Origin: Gammaproteobacteria bacterium
GTDB lineage: Bacteria > Pseudomonadota > Gammaproteobacteria > Pseudomonadales > UBA3067
NCBI GenBank assembly: GCA_002402085.1
Contig: NVVB01000043.1
Location: 4,000-10,461, forward strand
Direction: 5' to 3'
DNA length: 6,462 nucleotides
The first letter of the stretch is position 1. Each line of letters starts with the position of its first letter. Shown here in pieces: positions 5,275 to 6,462 of this stretch. Below the pieces are notes generated by a model. It saw nothing but the letters and a program-made list of their open reading frames with translations, was not told the DNA's origin and did not search any database. The translations under genes were made by a program, and so were the position numbers.

Positions 5275-6314
5275 AACAAGCTGCTTTTGAAGCACGTTAC
5301 CGTTCCAATTGGTTGGCGTTTGAAAAACATTTGGACCGCGTGCTGTCTAGGTCTGCTGGCCGTTTCGCTAAGGCCTCTAAATTAAAGTCCACCGACACCG
5401 ACACCGACACCGACACCGATCCGCAAGACGGTGAGGGCCCAGTCGATTTTTCGTTCAGCGAAGCTTATCGCCAAGTGTGTAATCATTATGCCTTGGCTCA
5501 GCAACGCGGTTACAGCGTGTCGCTTTTGGATTATTTGAATGACTTGTCGTTGCGTGGTCATAGCGCGTTATACCAAAGTAAAACTAATTTTCGTTATCAG
5601 TTGATTCGGTTTGTATTATTTGGACTGCCCCAGGCGGTGCGCAAAGAGTGGAAACTGGTGCTATGCGCGAGCTTATTATTTTATGTGCCTATGGTTGCTG
5701 TGGCGGTGGGGATTGTGTTGTCTCCAGAACTCGCCTACAGCATTTTTTCCCCGGATCAGGTGAGTAGTTTCGAAGCCATGTATGATCCTGCTGCGGATCA
5801 TATTGGTCGAGAGCGAAAATCCGAGACCGACGTGGCGATGTTTGGGTACTATATACGAAACAATATAGGCATTGGATTTCAAACCGTGGTGACGGGCATT
5901 ATCGGCGGGCTCGGGACGTTGTTTTATCTTATTTATAATGGCCTGGCCATTGGCGGCGTCGCAGGGCATTTGATACAGCTGGGGTATTACCAACCCTTTT
6001 TTGGTTTTGTGTCGGGGCATAGTTCCTTTGAATTAACCGGGATTGTGATTGCAGGTGCCGCCGGTCTTAAAATAGGTTTTAGTTTATTGTTCCCTGGGCG
6101 CCTGCGGCGGATTAATGCCTTGACGACTGCGGTGGCTGAAAGTGTGGTGCTTATTTACGGAGTGATATTTTTATTGTTGATTGCTGCGTTTGTTGAAGCC
6201 TTTTGGTCCTCCAATGGCAGTGTTGATTTTAGTGTGAAGGTCGCCGTTGGCTTAGGCACCTGGTGTCTTGTGTTAAGTTATTTCTTACTGGTAGGGCGTG
6301 TTCGTGAAGCTTGA
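5271..6314 (+). CDS. SpoIIM/DUF95-family membrane protein
   Basis: This 347-residue protein is related to stage II sporulation protein M, a membrane protein of the Bacillus engulfment machinery. In non-sporulating bacteria the family's job is unknown, and nothing here implies sporulation. A cytoplasmic N-terminus (1-120) holds 'FEARYRSNWLAFEKHLDRVL', a low-complexity (TD)5 linker at 41-50, and a helical part (about 62-105; YRQVCNHYALAQQRGYS). Membrane segments lie at about 127-151, 200-222, 224-240, 252-275, 285-312 and 321-342. Diagnostic motifs are 'YYIRNNIGIGFQTVVTGI' (193-210), 'YNGLAIGGVAGHL' (222-234) and 'GHSSFELTGIVIAGAAGLKIG' (249-269). Its start overlaps the RDD stop by 4 nt, and its end overlaps the next gene by 11 nt, so the three genes are almost certainly one transcript. 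I infer that they act as one membrane assembly. Confidence 0.9.
   Translation: MKQAAFEARYRSNWLAFEKHLDRVLSRSAGRFAKASKLKSTDTDTDTDTDPQDGEGPVDFSFSEAYRQVCNHYALAQQRGYSVSLLDYLNDLSLRGHSALYQSKTNFRYQLIRFVLFGLPQAVRKEWKLVLCASLLFYVPMVAVAVGIVLSPELAYSIFSPDQVSSFEAMYDPAADHIGRERKSETDVAMFGYYIRNNIGIGFQTVVTGIIGGLGTLFYLIYNGLAIGGVAGHLIQLGYYQPFFGFVSGHSSFELTGIVIAGAAGLKIGFSLLFPGRLRRINALTTAVAESVVLIYGVIFLLLIAAFVEAFWSSNGSVDFSVKVAVGLGTWCLVLSYFLLVGRVREA
5391..5420 (+). repeat. Hexanucleotide microsatellite (ACCGAC)4-ACCGAT inside the SpoIIM-like gene
   Basis: Five consecutive 6-bp units, four exact ACCGAC and a final ACCGAT, encode Thr-Asp five times at residues 41-50. The unit is a multiple of three, so gain or loss of copies would lengthen or shorten the acidic linker without shifting the frame. 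The near-perfect nucleotide identity suggests recent expansion by slippage, since selection for Thr-Asp alone would allow synonymous variation. Confidence 0.95.
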
Positions 6315-6462
6315 GAATATCAGTGCCGAAATTCGTCCAAGAACGTCTTGGGAAGCCTTAGACCTTGGCATACAAATGGCGCGCACGTGGTATAAGCCAC
6401 TGTATTTAACCTGGCTGGCGACCAGCGTGCCCATTTTTGTGATTTTGTTGTTGGTGTCTATT
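6304..6462 (+). CDS. Operon membrane protein of unknown function, 5' part; cut by window edge
   Basis: The first 53 codons of a third operon gene are visible: MKLENISAEIRPRTSWEALD, then a basic/aromatic stretch (RTWYKPLYLTW) and a strongly hydrophobic segment (about 36-53) running to the edge. The opening 'LE.ISAEIRPR..WEA.DLG' is one I remember at the start of uncharacterised membrane proteins that follow SpoIIM-like genes and precede DUF4129 genes. GTG at 6304 is chosen because it gives this N-terminus and overlaps the SpoIIM-like gene by 11 nt. An alternative GTG at 6298 is in frame and would add two residues. An AGGG about 7 nt before the chosen start could serve as a weak ribosome binding site. 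Function is unknown; a membrane role is inferred. Confidence 0.75.
   Translation, partial: MKLENISAEIRPRTSWEALDLGIQMARTWYKPLYLTWLATSVPIFVILLLVSI

Noticed and set aside
5676..6020. 114-codon minus-strand ORF
   Set aside because: It lies wholly inside the well-supported SpoIIM-like gene on the other strand and its translation has no recognisable domain; it is a shadow frame.
5271..6314. Evidence of sporulation
   Set aside because: SpoIIM-like proteins are widespread in non-sporulating bacteria, and no other sporulation gene is present in the window.

Overview
This 6.46 kb window looks like the chromosome of a gammaproteobacterium, probably marine or aquatic. The inference rests on three things: a DISM-type hybrid histidine kinase, a BPSS1780-family membrane protein, and an RDD / SpoIIM-like / small membrane protein gene order that I remember as a recurring proteobacterial (especially gammaproteobacterial) neighbourhood. 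Base composition is moderate, slightly AT-leaning. I cannot name the genus. No rRNA, tRNA, CRISPR array, insertion sequence or phage gene is visible.

Layout. Positions 1-609 (+) hold the 3' part of an arsenite S-adenosylmethyltransferase gene (arsM), cut by the window's left edge. Positions 610-830 are a convergent gap containing a pyrimidine-rich tract. Positions 831-3341 (-) hold a complete 836-residue hybrid sensor kinase: signal peptide, periplasmic 7TMR-DISMED2 sensor, seven-helix 7TMR-DISM domain, HisKA, HATPase and receiver. A 187 bp gap with a palindromic candidate promoter and a 9-bp inverted repeat separates it from a BPSS1780-family polytopic membrane protein at 3529-4338 (-). A 255 bp divergent regulatory region with a 22-bp imperfect palindrome follows. 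Rightward from 4594 is a tightly packed, translationally overlapping operon: RDD-family membrane protein (4594-5274), SpoIIM/DUF95-family membrane protein (5271-6314), and the start of a third membrane protein (6304 to the edge).

How the genes relate. ArsM detoxifies As(III) by methylation and shows no obvious functional link to the rest. The kinase reads a periplasmic signal and has its own receiver, but no partner response regulator or output gene is in view. The right-hand operon resembles the front end of the RDD-SpoIIM-membrane protein-DUF4129-(DUF4350)-MoxR ATPase-DUF58 clusters that I recall from proteobacteria. The later genes would lie beyond the window, and the function of such clusters is poorly understood. 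The BPSS1780 protein shares the divergent control region and could be co-regulated with the operon.

I found no clear evidence of a wholly new system. The best leads are an in-frame hexanucleotide microsatellite in the SpoIIM-like gene, a repeat-derived insertion in the kinase ATP-binding domain, the shared divergent operator candidate, and the purine-rich, possibly coding, tail behind the kinase.
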